A stretch of DNA of 64,000 nucleotides from NCBI RefSeq assembly GCF_036014015.1, contig NZ_CP107905.1, forward strand, positions 3,782,001-3,846,000, written 5' to 3'. Below the pieces are notes generated by a model, which had not been told where the DNA came from, did no database searches, and worked only from the letters and a program-made list of their open reading frames with translations. Both the position numbers and the translations under genes were made by a program. Shown here one piece after another: positions 26,283 through 35,694 of this stretch. The number at the start of each line of letters is the position of its first letter. The first letter of the stretch is position 1. The DNA comes from Streptomyces sp. NBC_00457 (GTDB lineage Bacteria > Actinomycetota > Actinomycetes > Streptomycetales > Streptomycetaceae).

Positions 26283-27731
26283 TCACTGGGCCCTACGGCG
26301 CCGTCGTACGAAGAGCACCGCGCCACCGCCCACCAGCAGGGCGAGAACCGCGATGCCTCCGATCACGGCGACCTGCGCACCGGTGGAGGCGAGTCCGCCG
26401 GTCGTCGAGGTGCCGCTGCCGCCGGTTCCGGAGGAGGCGGAGCGCGGGTCCGTCGCCGAGGGCGAGGCGCTCACTGAGCCGGATGCGGATGCGGAGGCCG
26501 ACGGGGAGGCCGTCGCGGTCGGTGACGTGGAGGCCGACTGTGACGGGGTGGTCGTGGGCGTCGCCGTCGGCTCGTCGCCCGTGCCCGGTGTGACGGTCGA
26601 TGGGTCCACGTCGTCCCCAACGACCCAGGCGATGGTCTCCGTGTCGCTGACCTTCGTGCCGTCGGCGAGTGTGGCGCTGACGGCGAAGGTGTCCGGCAGA
26701 CCGTCCCCGCTGTGGGCGTGCATCGTCACCGAGCCGACCGAGCCTTCCGTGAAGATGCTCAGCGCACCCGGGCCCTGGACGGCGTCGAGCCGGAAGGCGA
26801 CGCGGCCGTCGATCTCGGAGCTCTTGAACTGGTCGGTGCTCCAGCCGGGCCAGACGAGACCGTCCAGCTGCTGGATGGGCAGCCACGAGACCGGGTCGCC
26901 GACCGGGCCCAGGAACTCGTACCCCTCGGTGATCTTCCGGCGCGCGCCCGGTTTCACATGCAGGACGACTTCGTCGGGCTCGTGCCACGTGTGGTCGTGG
27001 GCCGTGCCCTCCTTGATCTGGAACTGCAGTGAGCCGTCCACCGGGCGGGCGGCCAGATCGAGGTGGCCGTTGTCGATGACGTGGGCGGCCGGTGCGGTGG
27101 GCGTCGAGAGCGAGGGGGTCGTGGACGTGGGGGGCGTCGAGGGCGTCGGGGTGGAGCCGTCGCCGGGCAGTACGTCGTCCGGGTCGACGTCGTCGCCGAC
27201 GACCACGGCCAGCGTCTCGGTGTCGGTGGAACCGCCGCTGGTGACCGTGAGGGTCAGGCGGTAGACGCCTTCCTCGGTGAAGCCCCAGGTGGGCACGGCC
27301 CGTTGCTCGTCCTTGGCCAGGGTGAACGCGCTGTGGGCGCTGTCCCCGCTGTTGAGGTGCTGCACCGGGCTCTCGTCGTTGTTGTCCATCTCGCGCGTGT
27401 AGGTGTACATCGCGAAACGCCCCGGCCCCTCGAAACCCGCGAGGCGGACCTCGGTGTCCGCGCCCGCCTCGGTGCCGTTCCAGCCCGGTTCGGGTGCGAA
27501 GATCTGCCCCGCGTTCTCCCAGCCGTTGAAGAAGTAGGCGGAGAGCAGCGTGTCGCCCAGGATCGGATACGCCGGGCCGATGAGGTCTTTCTTGGTCGCC
27601 GGTCCGGCATGCAGCACGATCTCGGACGGCTCCCGTACGACCGTGGAGTCGCCGCCGCGGTCGTCGATCTGCCACTCCAGCTTCCCGTCGGCCAGTCGGG
27701 GCGTGAGGTCGAGTTCGCCCTCGTCGAGCAC
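26283..27731 (-). CDS. choice-of-anchor M (actinobacterial surface-anchored repeat) protein, apparently missing its signal peptide
   Basis: 482 residues. Two surface-anchored repeat domains start at LDEGELDLTPRLADGKLEWQ and at IDNGHLDLAARPVDGSLQFQ. Each ends in a TLAVVVGDDVDP-type segment and they are joined by Pro/Thr/Ser linkers. After a Ser/Thr/Ala-rich stalk comes a sortase-like LASTG, a transmembrane helix and RRRRRAQ. The cell-wall location needs an export signal, yet the frame begins right at the first repeat and is closed upstream by a TAG at about 27786-27788. No signal peptide is visible in any frame. The gene may be 5'-truncated and inactive. The start at GTG 27731 is nominal. Confidence 0.72.
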   Translation of the reverse strand: MLDEGELDLTPRLADGKLEWQIDDRGGDSTVVREPSEIVLHAGPATKKDLIGPAYPILGDTLLSAYFFNGWENAGQIFAPEPGWNGTEAGADTEVRLAGFEGPGRFAMYTYTREMDNNDESPVQHLNSGDSAHSAFTLAKDEQRAVPTWGFTEEGVYRLTLTVTSGGSTDTETLAVVVGDDVDPDDVLPGDGSTPTPSTPPTSTTPSLSTPTAPAAHVIDNGHLDLAARPVDGSLQFQIKEGTAHDHTWHEPDEVVLHVKPGARRKITEGYEFLGPVGDPVSWLPIQQLDGLVWPGWSTDQFKSSEIDGRVAFRLDAVQGPGALSIFTEGSVGSVTMHAHSGDGLPDTFAVSATLADGTKVSDTETIAWVVGDDVDPSTVTPGTGDEPTATPTTTPSQSASTSPTATASPSASASASGSVSASPSATDPRSASSGTGGSGTSTTGGLASTGAQVAVIGGIAVLALLVGGGAVLFVRRRRRAQ

Positions 27732-27961
27732 GACGGCGTCGCCCTGCCGGGCATCACCATCGTCCTGTCTCGTCTTCTTCGCTGTGCGCTACGCCCGCCC
27801 GCTGTACCCTCCGGGCGTCCGGCCCCCTCGCCGTACAACCCGGTGACCGCACCGGAATCCGGGGCAAGGGAGAGGCCGTCCTGCACCCGTGATTGAGTAC
27901 GGGACGCCTGGATGCCGTATGTATGTCTGTACGTCGAAGCGTCCGACCAGGAGACCCCGCA

Positions 27962-28393
27962 GTGCACGTGAGCCGTTACGTACGAGTTGGAGGCGCCCTC
28001 GGGCACGTGCTGCTCGTCGTCGTGCTCGCGCTCGGCGTCTTCGTGATGCACACCGTGGGGCATCCGGACGAGTCATCCCACGCGTCCGTGTCGGCGATGG
28101 ATACCGGGTCCCACGCGTCCGTGTCGGCGATGGTTCCGGCGCAGGCGGACCCGGCACAGGAGGACCTGGCGCAGGCGGCGTCCGCGGACGTGCCGGTCAT
28201 GGCCATGGACATGGTGTCGCTGTGCGTGGCGGTCCTCTTCGCCGCCTGGATCCTCGTCGCACTGCTGCGGTCGGCGCTCGCCCGCAGTCCCGGCTGCCTG
28301 GCAGACGTTCTCGCCCGGGCGCCTGTCCTGCGGCGCTCCGCCCCGCCCCCTCGCCCACCTGATCTGACCCAGTTGTCGGTTCTGCGGCAGTAG
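27962..28393 (+). CDS. DUF6153 family membrane protein
   Basis: 143 residues with two transmembrane helices, LGHVLLVVVLALGVFVMHTV and LCVAVLFAAWILVALL, separated by a His/Met-rich external loop. The GTG at 27962 follows AGGAGA at seven bases. The loop contains a duplicated HASVSAM from a 25-bp DNA repeat at 28076 and 28109. Such proteins often sit directly upstream of DUF305 genes, as here. His/Met richness fits copper handling, which is an inference. 97 bp separate it from the DUF305 gene. Confidence 0.75.
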   Translation: MHVSRYVRVGGALGHVLLVVVLALGVFVMHTVGHPDESSHASVSAMDTGSHASVSAMVPAQADPAQEDLAQAASADVPVMAMDMVSLCVAVLFAAWILVALLRSALARSPGCLADVLARAPVLRRSAPPPRPPDLTQLSVLRQ

Positions 28394-28490
28394 GCCGCTA
28401 CGCCCTCGCGGGCGCGCACCACGCGCGGCCCCGCGATCTCGCGTACGCCCTCACAGCCAGAGAACCGACAAACACGAGGTGAGATCCACC

Positions 28491-29150
28491 ATGACTGCCT
28501 TCACGCGCGCCCTGCGCGGCAAGCCCGCCCGTCATGTCACGGCCGTCGGCATCGTCACGGCGGGAGCCCTGCTGCTCTCCGCCTGCGGCGGCAACGGCGA
28601 CGACTCGAGCGGCACGGACCACGGCAGCGGCAGCTCCTCGGCCGCGGCGAACGCCGAGGCCGGGGCCAAGGCCGGCGACTTCAACGACGCGGACGTCATG
28701 TTCGCCCAGATGATGATCCCGCACCACGAGCAGGCCCTGGAGATGGCCGAACTGGCCGACGGCCGTGCCTCCGACGCGGAGATCAAGGACATCGCCGGGA
28801 AGATCGAGAAGGCCCAGGACCCCGAGATCCAGACGATGAAGGGCTGGCTCGAGTCCTGGAACAAGCCGACCGCGGCAGAGTCCATGGAGGGCATGGGCCA
28901 CTCCGGCGGCTCGGGCACGGGCGGCATGATGTCCGACGAGGGCATGGCCGACCTCAAGGCCATGAAGGGCGCGGAGTTCGACAAGATGTTCGCCCAGATG
29001 ATGATCGAGCACCACGACGGCGCGATCACCACGGCCGAGGACGAGCAGAAGAACGGCAAGAACGCCGACGCCGAGAAGATGGCGGACGCCATCGTCAAGG
29101 GCCAGTCCGCCGAGGTCGAGCAGCTCCAGGACATCCTCGACCGACTCTGA
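28491..29150 (+). CDS. DUF305 family lipoprotein
   Basis: 219 residues with a lipoprotein signal ending LLLSACGG. Two copies of the DUF305 core follow, MFAQMMIPHHEQALEMAEL and MFAQMMIEHHDGAITTAED. They are four-helix ferritin-like units whose HH and M residues suggest metal, probably copper, binding. A Met/Gly/His-rich linker (MEGMGHSGGSGTGGMM) joins them. ATG 28491 follows AGGTGAG. It is paired with the DUF6153 gene and ends in a strong terminator. Confidence 0.9.
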   Translation: MTAFTRALRGKPARHVTAVGIVTAGALLLSACGGNGDDSSGTDHGSGSSSAAANAEAGAKAGDFNDADVMFAQMMIPHHEQALEMAELADGRASDAEIKDIAGKIEKAQDPEIQTMKGWLESWNKPTAAESMEGMGHSGGSGTGGMMSDEGMADLKAMKGAEFDKMFAQMMIEHHDGAITTAEDEQKNGKNADAEKMADAIVKGQSAEVEQLQDILDRL

Positions 29151-29185
29151 TCCGCGTCACTGACTGACTGCCGCTGACACCCCTC

Positions 29186-29231
29186 TCGGCTCCGGTGCCG
29201 GGCACCTGCAGGTGTCCGGCACCGGAGCCGA
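29186..29231 (+). terminator. strong terminator after the DUF305 gene
   Basis: A perfect 16-bp stem (29186-29201 with 29216-29231) contains CGGCTCCGGTGCCGG. Its loop holds the further palindrome CACCTGCAGGTG. Confidence 0.88.
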
Positions 29232-29317
29232 TCCGTGGCGCTCCGGCCATCCCCCTCTCCCACTCCCACCCGCGTATGTTTCATGTCAGAGACGCAGACG
29301 CTTATGAGGAGCCCGTC

Positions 29318-29794
29318 GTGCGCGCACGTGATCTGGCGGTCGGATACGAGACGGTGAGCGTCGACAGTGACGCGCTGGAGGCGGCGCGGCTGATGGCCGA
29401 GCACAAGTTGCCGGGGCTGCTGGTGCTCGACGAGCGCGGTGAGCCCAAGGCGATCCTGCCGGCGTCCCAGATGATCAAGGTGCTGGTTCCGGCGTATGTG
29501 CTGGAGGACCCGGCGCTCGCCGCGGTCGTCGACGAGAAGCACGCCGACCGGCTGTGTCAGGCGCTGGTCGGCCGCCGGGTCGGGGAATGCCTGCCCACCA
29601 AGGCGGCCCCGCCCCCGATCGCGGACCCCGACGACACCGCGCTGGAGGTGGCCGCGCTGATGGCCCAGGTGCGCAGCCCGGTGGTGGCGGTGGTGGAGAA
29701 GGCGAAGGACGGGACCCATCTCCTGGGCGTCATCACCGCCTCGCACCTCCTCCACGAGCTTCTCGCGACGGCCGGCACGATCGGCGGCACGTGA
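29318..29794 (+). CDS. CBS-domain pair protein
   Basis: 158 residues forming a Bateman module. The first CBS runs from ARDLAVGYETVSVDSDALEA to the ASQMIKVLVP helix; the second runs from VGECLPTKAAPPPIADPDDT to LLGVITASHLLHELL. Adenine nucleotides usually bind such pairs. The start is GTG 29318 after GAGGAG. In related genomes (recalled) this gene stands beside an SLC13-type permease, as it does here after one intervening gene, so it may sense energy state for that transporter. The transporter is broken in this strain. Confidence 0.85.
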   Translation: MRARDLAVGYETVSVDSDALEAARLMAEHKLPGLLVLDERGEPKAILPASQMIKVLVPAYVLEDPALAAVVDEKHADRLCQALVGRRVGECLPTKAAPPPIADPDDTALEVAALMAQVRSPVVAVVEKAKDGTHLLGVITASHLLHELLATAGTIGGT

Positions 29795-29906
29795 GAGTGT
29801 GACGTACGCCATATGCCTGCTGCGTGACTTTTACTCGGGACACTGATTGGACGGCGCCTCCCGTCCGTACTTCCTGGAGTCAGGTCCGGTCACATCAGGA
29901 GGCACG

Positions 29907-30653
29907 ATGCGCCTGTCGCGCAACAGGGTCGGAACCGTCTTCGTCGGCGGAGCATTGAGTCTGACTCTCGCCGCACTCGCGTACCCCGCAATGCTCGGGG
30001 TGGACAAGGCAGCCACCGGGCAGGATCGCATCATCGCGAACACCCCCTACGGTCCGCTCACCGAGGCGGACCGGTCCTTTGTGGTCGCCGTGCGCGCGGC
30101 CGGGCTGTGGGAGTACCCGCTCGGGATGATGGCGATGGAGCGCGGGACGACCCCGGCGATGAAGGAGGCCGGCGAGCACCTGGTCGTCGGGCACGCCGGG
30201 CTCGACGAAATGTGCCGCAAGATCGCGCCCGAGCTGGGCATCACGCTGCCCAACCAGCCCAGCCCGCAGCAGCAGCAGTTCGTGGCGACCTCGCAGGCCG
30301 AGACCGGCAAGCAGTTCGACACCACCGCGGTCAACATCATGCGGACCGCCCATGGCCGGATCTTCCCGGTGGTCGCCCAGGTCCGCGCCACCACCAAGAA
30401 CTCGCTGGTCCGTCAGCTCGCCGACCTGACCAACGACACCGTCCTCGACCACATCTCGGTCCTGGAGAAGACGGAAATGGTCAACTTCGACCAGGCCCTC
30501 TTCCAGCAGACGAGCCCGCCCAAGCTCCCCCAGGATCAGATGACCCCGCCGCCGCCGCAGCCGGGCGCACCGATCGTCGCCATCACGAAACCCCCGGGCC
30601 TGGACCTCCAGACGTCCGCGCCCACCCCGACCCCCAGCCCGACCGTGAAGTGA
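29907..30653 (+). CDS. DUF4142 family exported protein
   Basis: 248 residues. An N-terminal signal or anchor helix (VGTVFVGGALSLTLAALAYP) precedes a helical ferritin-like DUF4142 domain containing FVVAVRAAGLWEYPLGMMA and DHISVLEKTEMVNFDQALF. A Pro/Thr-rich tail may span the wall. ATG 29907 follows AGGAGG. It is convergent with the permease remnant, 18 bases away. The function of the family is not settled. Confidence 0.85.
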   Translation: MRLSRNRVGTVFVGGALSLTLAALAYPAMLGVDKAATGQDRIIANTPYGPLTEADRSFVVAVRAAGLWEYPLGMMAMERGTTPAMKEAGEHLVVGHAGLDEMCRKIAPELGITLPNQPSPQQQQFVATSQAETGKQFDTTAVNIMRTAHGRIFPVVAQVRATTKNSLVRQLADLTNDTVLDHISVLEKTEMVNFDQALFQQTSPPKLPQDQMTPPPPQPGAPIVAITKPPGLDLQTSAPTPTPSPTVK

Positions 30654-30671
30654 CGCCCACACGCCCCACGC

Positions 30672-31690
30672 CTATCCCCAGCCGAAGTAGCGCAGCCACA
30701 CATGCGCCATCGCCACCACGACCGTGACCGCGGTGACCACGAGGCCGTACTTGGTGAACTGCCAGAAGGAGATGGGCTGCCGGTTGCGTTCGGCGATGCC
30801 GAGCACGACGACGTTGGCCGAGGCACCGATGGCGGTGGCGTTGCCGCCGAGGTCGGCGCCGAGCGCGAGCGCCCACCACATGACGTGGTCGCTCGCGCCG
30901 CCCATGTTCTGCACGAGGTCGCCGGTGATGGGGGCCATGGTGGCGACGTACGGGATATTGTCGACGACCCCGGACAGTGCCGCGGACGCGCCCAGCATGA
31001 GCATGGAACCGGCGAATTCGTTGGTGCCGATCACGTCGGCCAGCGCGCCGGACACCTCGTCGACGACGCCCGTGTCGATGAGCCCGCCGATCATCACGAA
31101 CAGGCCCGCGAAGAAGGCCAGCGTGGGCCATTCGACCTCGGCGAGGACGTCACCGGTCTCGACCGCGGAGACGGCGATGAGCAGCCCGGCGCCGAGCAGG
31201 GCGACGACGCTGGGCTCGTAGTGCAGGACGAACCCGGCGACGACCAGGACGAGGACGACGAGGCCCTGGATCAGCAGCCGCGGGTCCCTGATCGCCTCCC
31301 GCTCCTCCAGCTCCATGATCTCGGCGGCGCGGTCCTCGTCGTACACGAAGGACTTGCGGAACATCACGCGGCACAGCAGCAGGAGAAGCAGTATCAGGAC
31401 CGCGACGCGGGGCGAGGTGGATCAGGAAGTCGTTGAAGGTGAGGCCTGCCCGGCTGGCGATGATGATGTTGGGCGGGTCGCCGACGAGGGTCGCGGTGCC
31501 GCCGATGTTGGACGCGAACACCTCGGCGATCAGGAACGGGGCGGCGGGCAGGCCGAGGCGCTCGCAGACCAGCAGGGTGACCGGGGCGATGAGCAGGACC
31601 GTGGTGACGTTGTCGAGCAGGGCGGGCACGCGCCCAGAGGGCCAGCATCAGGCGGGGGGTGCCGACTGCTCGCACGGGGGTGTGCACGAG
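30672..31690 (-). pseudogene. SLC13/ArsB-NhaD-type permease, truncated and frameshifted
   Basis: The last 231 codons (30672-31367) are intact: seven or so helices with SGVVDNIPYVATMAPI and GADLGGNATAIGASANVV, the ion-transporter repeat. Upstream, similarity continues in another frame with [20 protein letters not shown] and [20 protein letters not shown], the first-half counterpart. The join near 31412 needs a frameshift: HLAP, then [16 protein letters not shown] in the next frame. A second shift lies near 31630, before RLMLALWA. Nothing family-like is found beyond about 31690, so the N-terminal third is gone. The gene was probably the partner of the CBS protein. It should be non-functional unless the frameshifts are sequencing errors. 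Confidence 0.85.
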
Positions 31691-32095
31691 GGTGGATTAA
31701 CTCGATCGTGTGATGGTCGGCTTGCGGCGTGCTGGGCTGTTCGGGCTACGGTGATCATGCGATCTGGGACGCCGGGTACGGTGCCAGCGTGCGGGGCCCC
31801 CGCTCCACCGGAGTGATGGTTCGGGGCCTCCCCGTCGCCTCTGGCCGTACCCACATGGCCAGGTCGCACAGGGAGCCGGCCTCCCGGGATCGGACCACGG
31901 ACAAGATCCGTGTCGCTGCCCCGGGGTCGAGTATGCCGGGGACCAGTGCGCCCAAGACCGTTCGGGGCGTGCGGCTGAGCGGGCTCACTTCTGCTCAGTC
32001 CACAGGAACGGTTCGTGGACGGGCATCGACGCGCGCGTCATGACGGGTCACCACCGATCGGAAGACGGTTGACCGCGCCCGACCGTACACCGTGC
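31691..32095. other. gene-free stretch
   Basis: About 400 bp between the permease remnant and the arabinofuranosyltransferase-like gene. Open frames exist on both strands but none has a family-like protein or a good ribosome site. It is probably decayed sequence left by the deletion that removed the permease 5' end. Confidence 0.4.
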
Positions 32096-34306
32096 TCACC
32101 CGGACCGGGCGCCGTAACGCGTGATCACGGTGTACGGCCCCACGTCCTGCCGCAGGAAGCGCCCCGGCGGGAAGAAGTCGACGGGGAAGACGACCTGAGA
32201 GGACCGGGTCACCGGGACGCGGGGGAAGTTGTGGCGGAACAGGTAGAGGCCGTAGCCGGTGTCGGTCTGCCGCAGGACGAACACGTCCGGCGCCGGGAAG
32301 CGGCCCGAGTCCAGCCGCCGCGAGAAGTCGTCCGCGTCCCGGGCGGCGAGCCAGCGCCGTACCTCCGCGTTGCGCTTCTCGTGCCGTGCCTGGGGGTTGG
32401 AGTAGCCGGGCGTCATGGCGACATACGCCCAGTACGGCTCGACGGACAGCAGCCGGTGATGGTCCGTCAGGACGGTCAGGTCGTGCGGCTGCCTGCCGGT
32501 GCCGCGGGCGATCGCGCGGACCAGGGGGCGGATCCACAGGTCCTCGGTGCCGGGGTGCCGCACGCGTGCCGTGCGGGAGGGGGCCGTGCCGTCGTCCAGG
32601 GGGTAGCTCTGCCGATAGGCCAGGTCGACCTCGCGGCCCAGCGCGCTCTGCGCGTGCTGGACGGCGGCGACGGTGAAGACCGCCGCGATGACGGCCAGTA
32701 CGCCGGTGGCGGTCCGCGCCTGCGCCCGGTGCCGTCTGCGTACGGTCCGCAGCAGGTCCCACAGGGCGAGGACGCCCGCGCAGTGCAGTGCGACGAGCAG
32801 GACCGGGTGGACGCGGAAGGAGAGGAGCGTGGTGCCGAACGCGATGGCCAGATGGGACAGCACGCACCAGGCGTAGCATCCGGCGACCAGCGCGAGCAGG
32901 CCCGCGGCCACGGGCCGGCTGCGGCAGCGGACGACCAGCCAGACGGTGCCGGCCAGGCACAGCAGTCCGCCCGGCGTGATCTCCGTCATCGGCAGCAGAT
33001 ACGTCAACTGCTGGTAGGGGGTGAACTTCAGCGCCGTCGTGTCGGGGGACCCTCCGGCGGCGCGTCCGGCCAGTTCGTACGGCAGCAGGACCACGGCCGC
33101 CGACGGTGCCGCCGCGATCCCCGCGAGCGCGACCCGTGCGAGCAGCGTGCGCCAGTGCCGCGGTCTGTGCAGCAGCAGGGCCACCACCATCGCGGTGAGC
33201 GTGAACACCCAGAAGGCGGCGAGCAGCGTGTACGTCAGCACGGCCGCGCCCACCGCGACGCCGAACGCCAGCAGCGGAAAGGGGCGGACGGCGGGCGCCC
33301 GCAGCAGCTTCAGCGCGATCACCGTGAGCGGCGCGAGCGCGGAGCCGACCAGCCAGGCGTAGGGCTCGCGGACGCCGAGGGAGGGCTCGACGAAGGCGGC
33401 CATCACGGTCGCCGTCGCCAGCAGTACGGCGATCCGGGGCGGCACCAGCAGCCGCCACAGCGCCAGCGTCACCGCCGCGGCGAGCGCGGCCGAGGTGATG
33501 CACAGCGGCTTGAACGCGGCCCACGCGTCCCAGCCCAGCAGCGCGGCGATCCGGCCGCCGGTCCAGAACCAGCCGGGCGGGTACAGCGGCGGTACGTCCC
33601 GGTAGGCGAAGTCGGCCAGGGCGGGCGAGTCGGTGAGGCGGGTGAGGTACTCGACACGGAACTGGTTGTCCGAGGCCAGCCCGCCGAGGAACCAGCGGGT
33701 GCCGTGCAGCGGGAGGGCGAGGAGGAGGGTGGGCAGCGCGGAGACCAGCGCGTAGCCGGACCAGTGGAGGAGCCCGCGTACGGCCATGCCGCCCCGCCCG
33801 GCGGCCGGCACCGACAGGGCGAGGAGGACCACCACGGCCGTCGTGGTCAGCGTGGTCAGGACGGTCGACAGCAGCGACGGCTCGGGCAGCGGCAGCCGCG
33901 GAACGACGTACTGGATGCCGACGCTCACGCCGACCGCGATGTCCGCCCCGAGGACGAGCTCGACGGCGAACCGGCCGCCGGTGGGACGTCGCCGCCCCGT
34001 CCGCGGCGGTGCGGAGGACGGAGCGGGACGCCCCGTCGGTCCCTGCCCCCCGATCAACGCCGCAACCGGAGCGATCACCGCCCCGTCCTCCTGCGCTTGC
34101 CGAACGCGTTCTTGGCGAGCGATCACACCGTCAACTCGCCCCCGACGAGCGGCCATCGGACTCTCACCCTGCTGCCCGTCCTGCCCCCGTTCCCGGCCGG
34201 CGACCACCCGACGGCCGTCCCCCGCATCCTCGACTCCCCCCCGACGAGCGGGCATCGAGCCCTCGTCCTGCTGGTCTTCCTGGTCCCGTTCCCAGTGAGC
34301 GGTCAC
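32096..34306 (-). CDS. AftA-like arabinofuranosyltransferase, polytopic membrane protein
   Basis: 736 residues. A charged, repetitive Arg/Gln-rich cytoplasmic N-terminus of about 105 residues (two imperfect MPARRG/MAARRG-type repeats) precedes about twelve transmembrane helices and an extracellular C-terminal domain of about 170 residues. The loop after helix 3, DNQFRVEYLTRLTDSPALAD, with RDVPPLYPPGWFWTGGR, matches the GT-C active-site region of galactan 5-O-arabinofuranosyltransferases. Those enzymes use decaprenyl-phosphoryl arabinose in mycolata; Streptomyces has no arabinogalactan, so the acceptor here is probably another surface glycan. The GTG start overlaps the stop of the polysialyltransferase-like gene (GTGA). 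The N-terminal 100 residues are the least certain. Confidence 0.8.
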   Translation of the reverse strand: MTAHWERDQEDQQDEGSMPARRGGVEDAGDGRRVVAGRERGQDGQQGESPMAARRGRVDGVIARQERVRQAQEDGAVIAPVAALIGGQGPTGRPAPSSAPPRTGRRRPTGGRFAVELVLGADIAVGVSVGIQYVVPRLPLPEPSLLSTVLTTLTTTAVVVLLALSVPAAGRGGMAVRGLLHWSGYALVSALPTLLLALPLHGTRWFLGGLASDNQFRVEYLTRLTDSPALADFAYRDVPPLYPPGWFWTGGRIAALLGWDAWAAFKPLCITSAALAAAVTLALWRLLVPPRIAVLLATATVMAAFVEPSLGVREPYAWLVGSALAPLTVIALKLLRAPAVRPFPLLAFGVAVGAAVLTYTLLAAFWVFTLTAMVVALLLHRPRHWRTLLARVALAGIAAAPSAAVVLLPYELAGRAAGGSPDTTALKFTPYQQLTYLLPMTEITPGGLLCLAGTVWLVVRCRSRPVAAGLLALVAGCYAWCVLSHLAIAFGTTLLSFRVHPVLLVALHCAGVLALWDLLRTVRRRHRAQARTATGVLAVIAAVFTVAAVQHAQSALGREVDLAYRQSYPLDDGTAPSRTARVRHPGTEDLWIRPLVRAIARGTGRQPHDLTVLTDHHRLLSVEPYWAYVAMTPGYSNPQARHEKRNAEVRRWLAARDADDFSRRLDSGRFPAPDVFVLRQTDTGYGLYLFRHNFPRVPVTRSSQVVFPVDFFPPGRFLRQDVGPYTVITRYGARSG

Positions 34307-35694
34307 CGGATTGCCGTTCCGCGTGCGGTGCGGGCCAGGCGGGCGAGGGTTGAGCGGTGTCGGTGGATGAATGAGGTCCTTGCCAGCGGGAGCAGGAGGC
34401 GGGGTGCCGGGAGGCCGCCCGGGAGGCGGAGTCTGGTCAGGCGGAGCAGGCCCAGGTAGCGGCCGGCGACGGCCTTCGCGCGGCCGGCCGACAGCAACTG
34501 CTCGGCTGTGGGGCGCAGATGGGCGTAGGCGATGGGCTGCATGCAGAACGAGACGGTCGCCACCAGCCGCCGCACCTCATCCCGTGCCTCGACGGCCCCG
34601 GGCCCGGGCAGCACGCAGTCGGCGATGACCAGCGGGATGCGGTTGCTGTTCTCGTACGGCCTCAGGCGGCGCAGGACGAGGTCCGTGCCGACGCGCACCG
34701 CGGGGATGCCGTACACCGTGGTGGCGGTGAACAGGGCGGTGGAGAAGCAGCCGAGGACGACGTCCGGGCGGAGCCGTTCGTAGAGCACCTCGGCCAGGAC
34801 GGGCAGGTCGACGATGTGCAGGGTGACGCCGGCGCGGGCGGCTTCCCCGCGGAGGGCCTCGGCGTGCCGGCGCGGTGCGCTGGGGTGCGGCTTGAAGAGG
34901 ACCGACGCGGCGCCACCCCGTACCGCCTCGCGCAGTATGTCGCGGTGCAGGGCGTCCTCCTCGGCGGCGCTGATGATGCCGGCCTCGGCGAGGTACTGGC
35001 CGAGCAACAGGGCGCCGCCCTGGGGCAGTTCGCGTACCGCCTCCAGTTCGTCCTTGGCGGCGTCGGCGAGGACGGTGAGCGTGCGGCGCAGGGCGTCGGG
35101 GGGCAGCGGGTGGTGCTCGGCGCCGGGCCACTCGTCGAGCAGGTGCGGGCGCAGACCGGGGACCAGCTCCGGGTAGACGAACCGGCCGACGCGGCGCAGG
35201 ACCTGCTGTTCCAGGCGGGTGCGCAGGGGGCCGTAGCTCATCAGGCCGTCGGCGTAGACATGCAGGGTCGCGTCGGCGAAGAGGCGGGCCAGGGTGAGGG
35301 AGGGCGGGGACTGGACCGACTCGGCGACCAGTTCGACGGGGGCGTCCGGGGCGATCCCCCAGGAGCGGCGCAGCGCCTGCTCGAACAGCGAGCGGTCCTC
35401 GGGGCGGGGCGACCAGACCGAGGGGTGGTTGGGGAAGATCGTGTCGTTCCAGGAGACGACCGCGTCGAAGTACGTCGACAGGTGGGCGAAGCCGGGCAGC
35501 TCCTCCCACGGCGGCTGGGCCTCGGGGACGGTGGTGTTGGTGGACGTCACCAGCACCCGCCGGCCGCCCTCCGCGAGCGGCAGCAGGCCCTGTGCGACAG
35601 CCGCGCAGACCGTGGCGAGACCGTAGAGCGTCGAGGCTTCGACGAGCTGGACCGGGACGGGATCACAGGGCTCCGTGGGAACGGGGACGTTCAT
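34303..35694 (-). CDS. polysialyltransferase-family glycosyltransferase
   Basis: A 463-residue GT-B-like protein of the alpha-2,8-polysialyltransferase (GT52-type) family. The N-terminal half starts VQLVEASTLYGLATVCAAVA. The C-terminal half has VLFKPHPSAPRRHAEAL, the HP-containing donor motif, and VLGCFSTALFTATTVYGIPA, the Ser-Thr motif near the sugar nucleotide. No membrane helix is seen. ATG 35694 overlaps the upstream GT2 stop as TGATG; GTG 35703 is an alternative. Coupled to both neighbours, it probably polymerises or caps a sialic- or Kdn-type or similar glycan, but the donor is not proven. Confidence 0.82.
   Translation of the reverse strand: MNVPVPTEPCDPVPVQLVEASTLYGLATVCAAVAQGLLPLAEGGRRVLVTSTNTTVPEAQPPWEELPGFAHLSTYFDAVVSWNDTIFPNHPSVWSPRPEDRSLFEQALRRSWGIAPDAPVELVAESVQSPPSLTLARLFADATLHVYADGLMSYGPLRTRLEQQVLRRVGRFVYPELVPGLRPHLLDEWPGAEHHPLPPDALRRTLTVLADAAKDELEAVRELPQGGALLLGQYLAEAGIISAAEEDALHRDILREAVRGGAASVLFKPHPSAPRRHAEALRGEAARAGVTLHIVDLPVLAEVLYERLRPDVVLGCFSTALFTATTVYGIPAVRVGTDLVLRRLRPYENSNRIPLVIADCVLPGPGAVEARDEVRRLVATVSFCMQPIAYAHLRPTAEQLLSAGRAKAVAGRYLGLLRLTRLRLPGGLPAPRLLLPLARTSFIHRHRSTLARLARTARGTAIR

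Noticed and set aside
31755..31988. Possible small leftward gene in the gap after the permease remnant
   Set aside because: No ribosome site, no family-like segment, and unusual composition; more likely decayed sequence.
32015..34459. An 814-codon plus-strand frame opposite the AftA-like gene
   Set aside because: Arg/Gln/Gly-rich noise with no motif; the minus strand has a clear polytopic membrane protein.
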